Part shown: positions 7,629-15,622 of the stretch, in pieces | How positions within the stretch are numbered: position 1 is the stretch's first letter | Layout of the letters: the number at the start of each line of letters is the position of its first letter | Assembly: GCF_003332305.1 (NCBI RefSeq) | Contig: NZ_QOIO01000051.1 | Coordinates: forward strand, 1-41,322 | Direction of reading: 5' to 3' | DNA length: 41,322 bases | Origin: Microvirga aerophila | Lineage (GTDB): Bacteria > Pseudomonadota > Alphaproteobacteria > Rhizobiales > Beijerinckiaceae | Position numbers and translations under genes: made by a program | Notes under the pieces: generated by a model | The model's database searches: none | Seen by the model: the letters and a program-made list of their open reading frames with translations, nothing else | Told to the model about the DNA's origin: nothing

Positions 7629-8390
7629 ATGGCTAAGCTGGTCTGGCGGGGCCCGTTCGGGTTCAACATCAAGCTTTTGGACGTCGGACATCTTTATTAC
7701 GGCGTGGACTATACGGCGACGTCGTCCCTGTACGCCGTTGATTATGGCTCGGGCGATCGCGACGAGTTTCGCGGCCGCGGCTTCACCTTTGCTCTCGATG
7801 GAACACCCACCGGTGGGGTGGTGACAAGCTACGCCAACTTCCAGGGTGGCGCGAAACTCGGAACCGTCGATGGGGTGTCCATCCCCGTCCAGTCCCTGGT
7901 CAAGGCTGCCAGGACCTATTCGGTCTCGGACGATTATGCGCTGTTTCGGTCGGCCCTGTCGGGAAACGACGTCATCACCGGCGGCAGCGGCGACGACAGG
8001 CTTGAGGGCTTTGCGGGCAACGACAGGATCACGGGCGGCCTTGGCGGCGACTCTCTCTATGGTGGCTCCGGAGCCGACAGATTCATCTTCAGGTCGATCA
8101 GCGATTCGAATCTGGATGGCGACGGCTGCGATTTCATCTATGGCTTCTCGGCGAAGCAGAAGGACAGGATCGACTTGGCCAGGATCGACGCCGATGCCAC
8201 GCGGTCCGGCAACCAAGCCTTCTCGTTCGTCGGAGCCAAGGAGTTCAGCGGCAAGGCCGGCGAACTGCGCTACGAGAAGGTCTCGGGCTATACCTGGGTG
8301 GAGGGCGACGTGGATGGCGACGGCATCGCCGACTTCTCCCTTGCCCTGAAGGGCAGCCTCAACGTGGCGAAGGGCTACTTCTATCTCTGA
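7629..8390 (+). CDS. RTX-type calcium-binding exported protein with serralysin-like C-terminal domain
   Basis: A protein of 253 residues without an N-terminal signal peptide. Residues 112-152 hold a run of RTX nonapeptides (GNDVITGGSGDDRLEGF, then GNDRITGG and GGDSLYGGSGADRF), which bind calcium in a beta-roll. Residues about 150-253 resemble the peptidase M10 serralysin C-terminal domain, including FIFRSISDSN and a WVEGDVDGDGIADF stretch. Such proteins leave the cell through type I secretion using the uncleaved C-terminus. The first 110 residues are not recognised and contain no zinc-protease motif, so it is not itself a serralysin. No type I transporter gene lies nearby. ATG 7629 follows a GGGGG ribosome binding site; an upstream in-frame start at 7572 is less likely. 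Confidence 0.85.
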   Translation: MAKLVWRGPFGFNIKLLDVGHLYYGVDYTATSSLYAVDYGSGDRDEFRGRGFTFALDGTPTGGVVTSYANFQGGAKLGTVDGVSIPVQSLVKAARTYSVSDDYALFRSALSGNDVITGGSGDDRLEGFAGNDRITGGLGGDSLYGGSGADRFIFRSISDSNLDGDGCDFIYGFSAKQKDRIDLARIDADATRSGNQAFSFVGAKEFSGKAGELRYEKVSGYTWVEGDVDGDGIADFSLALKGSLNVAKGYFYL

Positions 8391-8423
8391 TGCGGGTGTC
8401 GCCTGTCAGGAACATCGGCGGTT

Positions 8424-8443
8424 CCAGGCCCGTCCGGGCCTGG
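8424..8443 (+). terminator. Hairpin after the RTX gene
   Basis: A perfect 8-base stem, CCAGGCCC (8424-8431) and GGGCCTGG (8436-8443), with a four-base loop. No T-run follows, so it could be a weak terminator or an mRNA 3' end stabiliser. Confidence 0.4.
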
Positions 8444-8558
8444 GTCGGCGCGGCCGAGATTGCCGCAGCATCGGCTCCCTGCCACGTCTTTCAAAGTCAT
8501 CCCTGAGTTGATCCAGCGCGTGGATAAATGTCAGGATCGCACGAACCCGGGATGGGAT

Positions 8559-8789
8559 ATGAGTAACTGGCAGCCCCTGGAAACCGCGCCGAGAAACGGA
8601 TCAAAGGTCGATGTCTGGACGGCGAACGGGGTCCGCTACATCGACGTTTTCTGGCATAAGAGCCCTGACTACCCGGACGGCGCCTTCGTCTATTACGACA
8701 GTTATCTGGCCGATTACATCGACGTGGACGACGCTACGCACTGGATGCCTCCCCCGACGCCTCCGCGGCAGAACGGGTCTGAGGGCTAA
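8559..8789 (+). CDS. DUF551-like small protein
   Basis: A 76-residue soluble protein that begins MSNWQPLETAPRNGSKVDVW and ends with DDATHWMPPPTPP. This is the pattern of the DUF551-type proteins found in phages and many proteobacterial genomes (start W-x-P-I/L-x-T-A-P, end W-M-P-L/P-P). Their function is unknown. The start is the ATG at 8559 with GGGA just in front; the frame is open further upstream but those residues do not match the family. Its end overlaps the end of the convergent gene by four bases. Confidence 0.75.
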   Translation: MSNWQPLETAPRNGSKVDVWTANGVRYIDVFWHKSPDYPDGAFVYYDSYLADYIDVDDATHWMPPPTPPRQNGSEG

Positions 8790-9079
8790 CGTTTCCTGGA
8801 CGTGGTCTGACCAGCTTTGAGGGTCGTTTCGACCTTGTCCAGCTTATCCTCAATTTTGTCGAGCTTCGCCAGGATCTGGTACAGGAGATCCGGGACGACC
8901 CGCGAATAATCAACATTCTCGCGGGATGCCTTTGCGGTCGCCTGCGCCGCCTCAATCAGCTCACGGATTTCCGAGCGTGAGACAGGAGCAGCGTCGCCCG
9001 ATGGGGTGGGGCTCGTCTGCCCGATCGCCTGACACGTGAGGCCAAGAGTCAGGACGGCGGCAAGTGCAGTGCGGCGCAT
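8786..9079 (-). CDS. Small exported protein with coiled coil, hypothetical
   Basis: The 97-residue product starts with a clear Sec signal peptide (MRRTALAAVLTLGLTCQAIG, cleavage near GQT). The mature part is mainly helical, with a heptad-like segment LLYQILAKLDKIEDKLDKVE typical of a short coiled coil. The ATG at 9079 has GGAG 7 bases upstream. It probably works in the periplasm as an oligomer; the family is not recognised. The region upstream (9080-9354) is AT-richer and holds the divergent promoters for this gene and the next. Confidence 0.6.
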   Translation of the reverse strand: MRRTALAAVLTLGLTCQAIGQTSPTPSGDAAPVSRSEIRELIEAAQATAKASRENVDYSRVVPDLLYQILAKLDKIEDKLDKVETTLKAGQTTSRKR

Positions 9080-9354
9080 GGGCAATCTCCAGGAGAATTC
9101 TCTCACCTGAACTCAGATGCGCCCCAGAGGCAAGATGCCGAGCAACGCACTGCCCAAACGTTAGGGTGCAATCAGGATAGAATTCACAGGAACCTGCTTT
9201 CCACTATCCCAACATAACCGGGCTCTCACTAAGGTTTCGTCACCACCTACCGGTTTACATTTGCCAGGTTATTACATATTGGCTTCTCCCGCTCTTTGAA
9301 GCTAGAATCCCCGCGGGATCGGGGAAATCACCGGACCGTCGGGGGAGAGACCAC

Positions 9355-9765
9355 ATGAAAGCATCTTCGTTCAGTTTTAAAATCGCGACCGTTATGGCCC
9401 TTACAGGGATCGCGATGGGCATTGGAATGGCGGCGTCGCACGATCATTCGCTGATGCCCGCCCACGCACATCTGAATCTTCTGGGCTGGGTTTCGCTGTT
9501 TCTGTTCGGCATTTACTACAAGCTCAACCCGAATACGGACTCGAGCCGGCTGGCGGTCATCCAGGTCGGCGTCTGGACGCTGGGCACGGTCGTGCTGACG
9601 GCGGGTGTTGCAGCCATTCATCTTGGCAATACCGGAGCCGAGCCGGCCGCAGCCATCGGGTCCCTGGTCCTGCTTGCCGGAATGTTGCTCTTCACCCTGC
9701 TGGTCTTCCGTCCGGCAGCGGCTGATCGCATCTCACCCGCAGTGGCGATGACGCCTGCCGAATAA
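9355..9765 (+). CDS. Membrane protein with HAHLNLLGW motif, hypothetical
   Basis: A 136-residue inner-membrane protein with about four helices (residues 8-27, 42-55, 69-92 and 98-117). Between helices 1 and 2 it has SHDHSLMPAHAHLNLLGWVS. A conserved H-x-H-x-N-L-L-G-W segment in a helix is reminiscent of the heme/copper-binding helix of NnrS and cbb3-oxidase subunit I proteins, so a heme- or metal-related role is conceivable, but this protein is far too short to be an oxidase. GGGGAGAG lies 7 bases before the ATG, a strong ribosome binding site. It stands alone. Confidence 0.65.
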   Translation: MKASSFSFKIATVMALTGIAMGIGMAASHDHSLMPAHAHLNLLGWVSLFLFGIYYKLNPNTDSSRLAVIQVGVWTLGTVVLTAGVAAIHLGNTGAEPAAAIGSLVLLAGMLLFTLLVFRPAAADRISPAVAMTPAE

Positions 9766-9835
9766 GGCATCGCGGCGATGCAGGCGGGACCCATTTCGGC
9801 TTGCCTGCATACCGAATGAGTTTGACGTAGCGGCC

Positions 9836-10096
9836 TTACGGCTTGCGCTTCAGGCGCCTGACGTTCGCCTTGACGTGCCGGCGGTAGCCTCTCACCACCT
9901 TATGGGCTGATCCGCCCATGGCGATGGTCGCAGCAGCTTCGCCAAACGCGCTGACTTTCTCGGTCACCATCAGCATGGCTTCCGCGGGGGATCCCTGCCC
10001 CATGGCGATCTGCGTGAGCCGCGTCATGATCACGGATTGCGACTCCATGGCCAGGAGAGACGTATCGGTAGCCAATTTGATCCAGGGCAAAAACAT
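9836..10096 (-). CDS. Small helical protein, hypothetical (phasin-like pattern)
   Basis: The product is 86 residues: a helical protein with a basic end (RGYRRHVKANVRRLKRKP). The middle (SVIMTRLTQIAMGQGSPAEAMLMVTEKVSAFGEAAATI) resembles the amphipathic helices of phasin-like proteins of rhizobia, in which 'MVTEK-x-x-A' is a common wording. It is much shorter than true phasins, so I do not assign the function. ATG 10096 has GGGA 6 bases in front; a TTG five codons earlier is possible. Base use fits the host. Confidence 0.5.
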   Translation of the reverse strand: MFLPWIKLATDTSLLAMESQSVIMTRLTQIAMGQGSPAEAMLMVTEKVSAFGEAAATIAMGGSAHKVVRGYRRHVKANVRRLKRKP

Positions 10097-10219
10097 CAGG
10101 ATTCCCAGCAAAAATAAATGACCGCACCAATGCGGCTAAAGTCCGGAAGGTGTTATGTCATATCGACGGGGCGATAAACAGAGACGCTGTGGCATGCGGA
10201 ATCCGCATCCATGCAAGCT

Positions 10220-10381
10220 TTAGCGAATTTCTTCCTTGCCCCAGTTCTCGCGAGCGACTTGGTCGGACACGGCCTTTTCGCCGGATGTGAGCCTGCGGCG
10301 GCGGCCACTCACGAGGAACATCACGAGCCCGAGCAGCACGGGCCCGCCGATAATCACCAGAGCCCATAATAAGCCGTCCAT
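10220..10381 (-). CDS. Small single-pass membrane protein
   Basis: The 53-residue product has one hydrophobic helix at residues 3-24 (LLWALVIIGGPVLLGLVMFL) followed by a strongly basic, then acidic, cytoplasmic tail (SGRRRRLTSGEKAVSDQVAR). Such short proteins with an N-terminal helix and a charged tail are frequent in rhizobia and have no assigned role. The start is well supported by GAGGAG 8 bases before the ATG. A near match to an EcfG promoter (GGAAC-N16-GGTT, minus strand, 10463-10439) lies about 60 bases upstream. Confidence 0.6.
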   Translation of the reverse strand: MDGLLWALVIIGGPVLLGLVMFLVSGRRRRLTSGEKAVSDQVARENWGKEEIR

Positions 10382-10549
10382 CTTGTTTCTCCTCACAGAG
10401 CTGCGCGTGGCGCAACGCCGAACCTGATCTGTAAGCCTAACCGGCATACAAAGTGGTTGTTCCCCGTTAAGGATGCGGTCAAAGGCAACGGGACCGCTCA
10501 CCCCTCACGCCCTGCCGCAAGCCCACCCGGAAGGCCCGAAGAACGAAAC

Positions 10550-11356
10550 ATGCCGATCCCGATCACCAATCCTGACGATCCTCGCATCGAGGCTTACCGC
10601 GCCGTGCGCGAGCGGGACCTTGCCGGCCGGGAGAAGCGGTTCGTGGCCGAGGGAGAAGTCGTGCTTCGGGTGCTTCTGAGACAGTCCCGTTTCAGTGTGG
10701 AGTCCCTGCTTCTGTCCGAGGGCAGGATCGAGGGCCTGCGTGATGTGACGGACGGCCTGTCTGAGGCAGTGCCCGTTTATGCGGCGAGCCGTCAGGTGAT
10801 GGATGCGATCGTGGGCTTTCCGATTCATCGCGGCGTTCTGGCCATTGCGCGCCGCGCCCCTCTGCCTGCCGTGGAGGAGCTACTTACGGGACTGCCTGAA
10901 AGGGCCCTTGTGGTAGGGCTCGTGGGCCTTGCCAATCACGACAACGTGGGTGGCATCTTCCGTAACGCAGCTGCTTTCGGCGCACAGGCGGTGCTCCTCG
11001 ACCCGCAGACCTGCGACCCGCTCTACCGCAAGGCCATCCGCGTTTCGGTCGGCGGTGCGCTCGTCGTCCCATTCACCCGCGCCCCCTCACCGGACGCCAT
11101 GGTCGGCGCCCTCGAAAATGCCGGGTTCGACGTGATTGCGCTCACGCCATCGGGACGGGAAATCCTTTCCCGAATCCCGCGCTCCCCAAGGGCCGCGCTG
11201 CTCCTCGGGGCCGAGGGGCCTGGCCTGCCGCCCGCCCTTCTCGAACGGACCAGGACGGTCTCCATTCCCATGAGCGGCGGCTTCGACTCCCTCAACGTGG
11301 CGACCACCAGCGGCATCGCCCTGCATCATCTGGCCGGCACCGGCATGGAAAATTAG
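10550..11356 (+). CDS. TrmH/SpoU-family RNA 2'-O-ribose methyltransferase
   Basis: The 268-residue product fits a SPOUT-class methyltransferase that uses S-adenosylmethionine to methylate a ribose in rRNA or tRNA. The N-terminal 100 residues are a substrate-binding domain (REKRFVAEGEVVLRVLL). The catalytic trefoil-knot domain shows motif 1 with N132-VGGIFR138, motif 2 LLLGAEGPGL (217-226) and motif 3 SIPMSGGFDSLNVATTSGIA (238-257). The exact target (RlmB-like, TsnR-like or TrmH-like) cannot be told from sequence alone. ATG 10550 is preferred because the family starts about here; the frame is open to 10457. It stands alone between small genes. Confidence 0.9.
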   Translation: MPIPITNPDDPRIEAYRAVRERDLAGREKRFVAEGEVVLRVLLRQSRFSVESLLLSEGRIEGLRDVTDGLSEAVPVYAASRQVMDAIVGFPIHRGVLAIARRAPLPAVEELLTGLPERALVVGLVGLANHDNVGGIFRNAAAFGAQAVLLDPQTCDPLYRKAIRVSVGGALVVPFTRAPSPDAMVGALENAGFDVIALTPSGREILSRIPRSPRAALLLGAEGPGLPPALLERTRTVSIPMSGGFDSLNVATTSGIALHHLAGTGMEN

Positions 11357-11455
11357 TCTTAGGTTAGGCACAAATCGCTGACTTGTGAAACGGCCGGCCC
11401 TTGCTTCCAAGCAGTGGCGTTCTAGCCTCCTGGCATTCTTGACCGGAGACCATCA

Positions 11456-12439
11456 ATGACTTTGACACGCCGCGCCATCCTTGCCGGAACCGCTTTGGCC
11501 GCAGCCCCCACGGGAAGCCAAGTCTTGGCTCAAACCCCCGCCGCCGCACCCGCCGCTCAGGGCGCATCGTCCCAGCAGGCTCCTGGCTTCTACCGCTACA
11601 AGGTTGGCGATATCGAGGTCACGGCCATCCATGACGGCTTCGCGCGCCGCCCTCTCGAAGGATTTGTCCGCAACGCGGAATTGGCGCAGGTCCAGCAGGC
11701 CGCTCAGGAGGCCTTTCTCCCCAACGACGTCCTGCCGATAACCTTCACGACCCTGGTTCTTCAGAACAACGGACGCCTGACCCTGATCGATACGGGCAAC
11801 GGCGACATGGGCGCGCCCACCTCCGGCCACTGGATGAGAAATTTCCGCGCCGCGGGCTTTGACCCGGCCCGCGTGGACACGGTGGTTATCAGCCATTTTC
11901 ACGGCGACCACATCAACGGCCTACGTCTGAAGGACGGGACGGCGGTTTTCTCGAAGGCCGAGGTCATGGTGCCGGCCGCCGAATGGGATTTCTGGATGGA
12001 CGATGCCCGCATGAACCAAGCCCCGGAGGGCATGAAGGCCGCGTTCCAGGGTGCGCGCCGGGTCTTCGGGCCGATCGCCAAGGATGTGAAGCGATACGAT
12101 GCCGGGAAGGAGGTCATAACCGGCCTCACGAGCGTCGCCGCTCCCGGCCATACGCCCGGCCACACGGCTTTCCTGCTGTCCTCGGGCGCGGGCAAGCTGA
12201 TGGTCATGTCGGACATCACGAATCACCCGGCGTTGTTCGTCCGCAACCCCGATTGGTCCGCCGTGTTCGACATGGATGCCGACCAGGCGCGAGCCACCCG
12301 CCGTAAGATGCTCGACATGGCGGCGGCCGAGCGGGCGCAGGTGGCCTTCTACCACGCCCCCTTCCCGGCGACCGGCCACATCGCCAAGGACGGAAACGGC
12401 TTCCGGTTCGTGCCGATCCAGTGGAATCCGGCGATCTGA
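11456..12439 (+). CDS. Exported metallo-beta-lactamase-fold hydrolase
   Basis: The 327-residue product has a Tat-type signal (TRRAILAGTALAA, cleavage near residue 26). The zinc motif H147-F-H149-G-D151-H152 and the later APGHTPGHT segment are the metal-binding elements of the superfamily. The pattern (AIHDGFARRPLEGFV, TFTTLVLQNNGRLTLIDTGNG) is that of the MBL proteins annotated as quorum-quenching lactonases or general hydrolases; the substrate is unknown. It acts in the periplasm after folding in the cytoplasm. GGAG lies 8 bases before ATG 11456. It converges with cutA. Confidence 0.9.
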   Translation: MTLTRRAILAGTALAAAPTGSQVLAQTPAAAPAAQGASSQQAPGFYRYKVGDIEVTAIHDGFARRPLEGFVRNAELAQVQQAAQEAFLPNDVLPITFTTLVLQNNGRLTLIDTGNGDMGAPTSGHWMRNFRAAGFDPARVDTVVISHFHGDHINGLRLKDGTAVFSKAEVMVPAAEWDFWMDDARMNQAPEGMKAAFQGARRVFGPIAKDVKRYDAGKEVITGLTSVAAPGHTPGHTAFLLSSGAGKLMVMSDITNHPALFVRNPDWSAVFDMDADQARATRRKMLDMAAAERAQVAFYHAPFPATGHIAKDGNGFRFVPIQWNPAI

Positions 12440-12454
12440 GTCGGCGCGGGCGGC

Positions 12455-12778
12455 TTAACCGCCGTCCGTCTCCGCCATGATCCAGTCCAGGGTGCCCTGG
12501 TCCGCCCCGGCCGGCTCGATGAAGACGATGACCGGGGTGTCGTAGGGGTGCCGGACTTTCAGGACCTGCCGCACCTTCTCCTCGAGACCCTTGCGGGTCT
12601 TGAGGATGGCAACCGCCTCCTCCGCCCGCTCGATGGTCCCCTGCCAGGCATAGATCGATCTCATGCCCGGCAGGACGTTGATGCACGCGATCAACTTGTC
12701 CCGGACAAGCTCTTCCCCGATCGACAAAGCGGTGTCGACATCGGGAAAGGTCGTATAGACGAGAAGTGGGCTCTCCAT
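12455..12778 (-). CDS. cutA: Divalent-cation tolerance protein CutA
   Basis: The product is 107 residues, the usual CutA length. Family landmarks are YTTFPD near the start, DKLIACINVLPGMRSIYAWQG in the middle (with the conserved Cys) and VRHPYDTPVIV in the second half. CutA forms very stable trimers with a ferredoxin-like fold. It was linked to copper tolerance in E. coli, but its precise role is still unclear. It is transcribed divergently from the NAD kinase operon, with 50 bases between the two starts. Confidence 0.95.
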   Translation of the reverse strand: MESPLLVYTTFPDVDTALSIGEELVRDKLIACINVLPGMRSIYAWQGTIERAEEAVAILKTRKGLEEKVRQVLKVRHPYDTPVIVFIEPAGADQGTLDWIMAETDGG

Positions 12779-12828
12779 GCTATGCCTTTGGTCCGCATCT
12801 GTTTCGGGCGTAGCGAGGGTAACTGGGC

Positions 12829-13599
12829 ATGGCCCGTCGTTTCAACAATGTCGCATTCGTGGCGAGTTCCACACCGGACGCGCAGAGCGCCAGACAAGCT
12901 CTGGTAAACCGCTACAGGAGCGTCGAGCCGGAAGATGCCGACGTGATCGTGGCGCTGGGTGGCGACGGCCTGATGCTGCAGACCCTTCACCGCTTCATGA
13001 GCGGATCGAAGCCGATCTACGGCATGAACAAGGGCACGGTCGGCTTCCTGATGAACGATTTCAAGGAAGACGACCTTTTCGAGCGCCTCGAGACCGCCGA
13101 GCGGAGCGTCGCCCACCCGTTGCTCATGGTGGCCTGGGACGTGAAGGGCGTGGCCCATACGGCGCGCGCCATCAATGAAGTGTCCATGCTGCGGCAGACC
13201 TATCAGGCCGCGAAGCTTCGGGTGAGCATCGACACACAGGTGCGGCTGAAGGAGCTGATCGCTGACGGCATCCTCGCGGCAACGCCCGCCGGATCCACCG
13301 CCTACAACCTTTCCGTGAACGGGCCCATCCTCCCGCTCAACGCCCCTCTCCTGGCCCTCACGCCGATCTCGGCCTTTCGGCCGCGACGGTGGCGCGGCGC
13401 GCTGATTCCGGACTACGCGAAAATCCAGGTCGAGGTGCTGGATGCGGAGAACCGGCCCGTCAGCGCCGTGGCCGACCACACCGAGTTCCGGCACGTCTCC
13501 CGGGTCCATGTCTCCATGGACAGGAGCGTCGACCTGGTGATGCTCCATGATCCCGGCCACAGCCTGGATGAACGCATCCTGCGCGAGCAATTCGGCTGA
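12829..13599 (+). CDS. nadK: NAD kinase
   Basis: This enzyme phosphorylates NAD to NADP in the cytoplasm. The 256-residue length and the markers fit the short alphaproteobacterial type: VIVALGGDGLML with GGDG at 44-47, GMNKGTVGFLMND, INEVSMLR, and ILAATPAGSTAYNLSVNGPI for nicotinamide and ribose binding. It is the first gene of a tight run with the MaoC hydratase (39 bases later) and the CoA lyase. GAGGG lies 11 bases before the ATG. Nothing is missing. Confidence 0.95.
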   Translation: MARRFNNVAFVASSTPDAQSARQALVNRYRSVEPEDADVIVALGGDGLMLQTLHRFMSGSKPIYGMNKGTVGFLMNDFKEDDLFERLETAERSVAHPLLMVAWDVKGVAHTARAINEVSMLRQTYQAAKLRVSIDTQVRLKELIADGILAATPAGSTAYNLSVNGPILPLNAPLLALTPISAFRPRRWRGALIPDYAKIQVEVLDAENRPVSAVADHTEFRHVSRVHVSMDRSVDLVMLHDPGHSLDERILREQFG

Positions 13600-13638
13600 G
13601 GCACTTTCCCGACACTCACGCCCAACAAGGACAATCTC

Positions 13639-14121
13639 ATGCACGATGAGAGCAGCAGACACCCCCGCGGCGGTCTCTACTTCGAGGATTTCACCATCGG
13701 CACGACCATCAAGCATCGCCTGACCCGCACGGTGACGCAGATGGACAACATGTTGTTCTCGAACATGACCCTCAATCCGCAGCCGCTCCACATCGACGCG
13801 CATTTCTGCGCCACCGAGACGGAATGGGGCAAGCCGCTCATGAACTCCCTGTTCACCCTCGGCCTGATGATCGGCATCTCGGTCAACGACACGACGGTGG
13901 GCACCACGATCGCGAATCTCGGCATGACCGACGTGAAGTTCCCGGCTCCCCTGTTCGAAGGCGACACCGTGAACGTCACCACCGAGATCGTCGCCAAGCG
14001 GGAATCCAGGTCCCGGCCGGATGCGGGCATCGTCGACTTCATCCACCGCGCCTACAAGCAGGACGGCGCCCTCGTGGCCGAGTGCCGCCGTCAGGCGTTC
14101 ATGCGCAAGCGAGGCTCGTGA
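13639..14121 (+). CDS. MaoC-like hot-dog fold hydratase
   Basis: The product is 160 residues, a single hot-dog domain. The segment NPQPLHIDAHFCATETEWGKPLMNSLFTLGL contains the catalytic-site pattern of R-hydratases (D/N-x-x-P-x-H; here N-x-Q-P-L-H-I-D) followed by the central helix. Members hydrate 2-enoyl-CoA or mesaconyl-CoA compounds. Its stop overlaps the ATG of the next gene (TGATG at 14119-14123), and that gene encodes a malyl-CoA/citramalyl-CoA-type lyase. The pair would therefore suit hydration of an unsaturated C4-C5 CoA ester followed by cleavage. Which CoA ester is used is unknown. Confidence 0.85.
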   Translation: MHDESSRHPRGGLYFEDFTIGTTIKHRLTRTVTQMDNMLFSNMTLNPQPLHIDAHFCATETEWGKPLMNSLFTLGLMIGISVNDTTVGTTIANLGMTDVKFPAPLFEGDTVNVTTEIVAKRESRSRPDAGIVDFIHRAYKQDGALVAECRRQAFMRKRGS

Positions 14122-14993
14122 TGCGCTCCCTCCTGTTCGTCCCAGGCGATAGCCAGCGAAAGCTCGAAAAGGGCCTCAACTCGGGCGCCGATGCACTGAT
14201 CATCGACCTGGAGGATTCCGTCGATCTCGCGGCCAAGGAAGAGGCGCGTCGCGTCACGGCCGCCTTCCTGTCGGATACGCGCGACCAGACAGACAGGCCG
14301 CGTCTTTATGTGCGCGTCAACGGTTTGACGACCGGCCTGATCGATGCGGATCTCGACGGGGTCATGCGGGCTGTGCCCGATGGCATCGTGTTGCCCAAGA
14401 CAGTTGGCGGCGCCGACGTATCCCATCTGGGCGCGAAGCTCGCGGTCCGCGAGGCGGAATTCGGCCTCGCGGATGGGGGCACCCGCATCCTGGCCATCGC
14501 GACCGAGAACGCGCTCGGCGTCTTTGCGCTCGGCACCTTCGCGGGGGCGAGCCATCGGCTCATGGGGCTGGCCTGGGGCGGCGAGGACCTGTCGGCCGAC
14601 ATCGGAGCAGAGACCAACAGGGACGACCACGGGGCCTATACGGAGCCCTACCGGATCGCCCGCGCGCTCACCCTCCTGGGAGCCGCCGCCGCAGCGGTCG
14701 ACGCAGTGGATTCGGTCTATACGAACTTCCGCGACATGGACGGATTGGCGGCCGAATGCCGGCAGGCGCTGCGCGACGGGTTCGTGGCCAAGATGGCGAT
14801 CCATCCGGCCCAGGTGCCGGTGATCAACGAGGCCTTCACCCCCTCGACAGAGGCCCTTGCGAGGGCGCAAGCGGCCATCGACGCGTTCAAGGCCAATCCG
14901 GGAGCCGGCGTCGTGGGCGTGAACGGCGAGATGCTCGACCGCCCGCACCTGCTGCGGGCCGAGAGGCTGCTCAGCCGGGCGCAAAAGCCGTGA
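14121..14993 (+). CDS. CoA-ester lyase, HpcH/HpaI (CitE-like) family
   Basis: The 290-residue TIM-barrel enzyme begins RSLLFVPGDSQRKLEKG, the hallmark of CitE-like and malyl-CoA lyase proteins. Other landmarks are DALIIDLEDSVDLAAKEEAR (metal-binding Glu/Asp), YVRVNG (Arg for the carboxylate), GIVLPKT, LAIATEN (catalytic Glu), GGEDLSADIGAE and KMAIHPAQV. It splits or forms a 3-hydroxyacyl-CoA such as malyl-, methylmalyl- or citramalyl-CoA, with acetyl-CoA or glyoxylate as a product. It is translationally coupled to the MaoC hydratase by overlapping stop and start. The exact substrate is not readable from the sequence. Confidence 0.9.
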   Translation: MRSLLFVPGDSQRKLEKGLNSGADALIIDLEDSVDLAAKEEARRVTAAFLSDTRDQTDRPRLYVRVNGLTTGLIDADLDGVMRAVPDGIVLPKTVGGADVSHLGAKLAVREAEFGLADGGTRILAIATENALGVFALGTFAGASHRLMGLAWGGEDLSADIGAETNRDDHGAYTEPYRIARALTLLGAAAAAVDAVDSVYTNFRDMDGLAAECRQALRDGFVAKMAIHPAQVPVINEAFTPSTEALARAQAAIDAFKANPGAGVVGVNGEMLDRPHLLRAERLLSRAQKP

Positions 14994-15005
14994 GACGCGC
15001 AGCCG

Positions 15006-15614
15006 CTAGCCGCCCGGGCGAGTGATGGAAAACTTCGTCTCGGGCGTGGCGACGAAATAGTCCCGGTAGCCCGACCGGGCGATGGGACGCATGGCGGCGG
15101 TGTCCACCAAGCCATCGACGATGAACCGATCGTCGATGTGGATGCCGACCACCTGCCCGATGACCAGATAATAGCTCGGCTCCCCGCCCTGGAGCGGCGT
15201 CAGCGGCACGGTCTGGAGCCACTTGCATTCGAGCGCCGCCAGGGCATCCCCCACCCGGGGCGGCTTTACGAGCCGCGACGGAGCGGGCGTGAGCCCCGCA
15301 TGGAGCATTTCGTTCTCACCCCGGGGCAGAACCGCCGACGTGGCATTCATCTTGTCCCGCAGGTCGAAGGTGGCCAGGTTGCAGACGAATTCCCCCGTCT
15401 CCTCTACGAAGGTCAACGCGTCCTTCCGCCCAGCGGAGGAGAACGCCACCATGGGCGGGCGCTCCGAGATCGCGTTGAAGAAGGAGTACGGCGAAAGATT
15501 GATCTCCCCCTTGGCGCTCATGCTGGTGATCCAGCCAATGGGCCGGGGTGTCACGATCGCCTTGAAGGGATCGTGCGGCAGGCCATGATCGTTGGCGGCG
15601 GTCTCGTAGAACAT
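15006..15614 (-). CDS. Flavin reductase-like domain protein
   Basis: The 202-residue product has the FMN-binding split-barrel pattern: IVTPRPIGWITSMSAKGEINLSPYSFFN near the start, PPMVAFSS, and FVCNLATFDLRDKMN. This group binds FMN and reduces flavin or acts as a flavoprotein on its own; the substrate is unknown. It lies 8 bases downstream of the nitroreductase gene, so the two form an operon of flavin-dependent redox proteins. The start is the ATG at 15614; the frame stays open upstream only because it overlaps the nitroreductase gene. Confidence 0.9.
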   Translation of the reverse strand: MFYETAANDHGLPHDPFKAIVTPRPIGWITSMSAKGEINLSPYSFFNAISERPPMVAFSSAGRKDALTFVEETGEFVCNLATFDLRDKMNATSAVLPRGENEMLHAGLTPAPSRLVKPPRVGDALAALECKWLQTVPLTPLQGGEPSYYLVIGQVVGIHIDDRFIVDGLVDTAAMRPIARSGYRDYFVATPETKFSITRPGG

Positions 15615-15622
15615 GGCTATGC

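Noticed and set aside
10439..10463. EcfG promoter for the small membrane gene at 10381
   Set aside because: The -10 part reads GGTT instead of CGTT, so it stays a near match only.
12691..14046. 451-codon minus-strand frame opposite nadK and the MaoC gene
   Set aside because: Both genes on the plus strand have full family motifs; the antisense frame has no recognisable domain.
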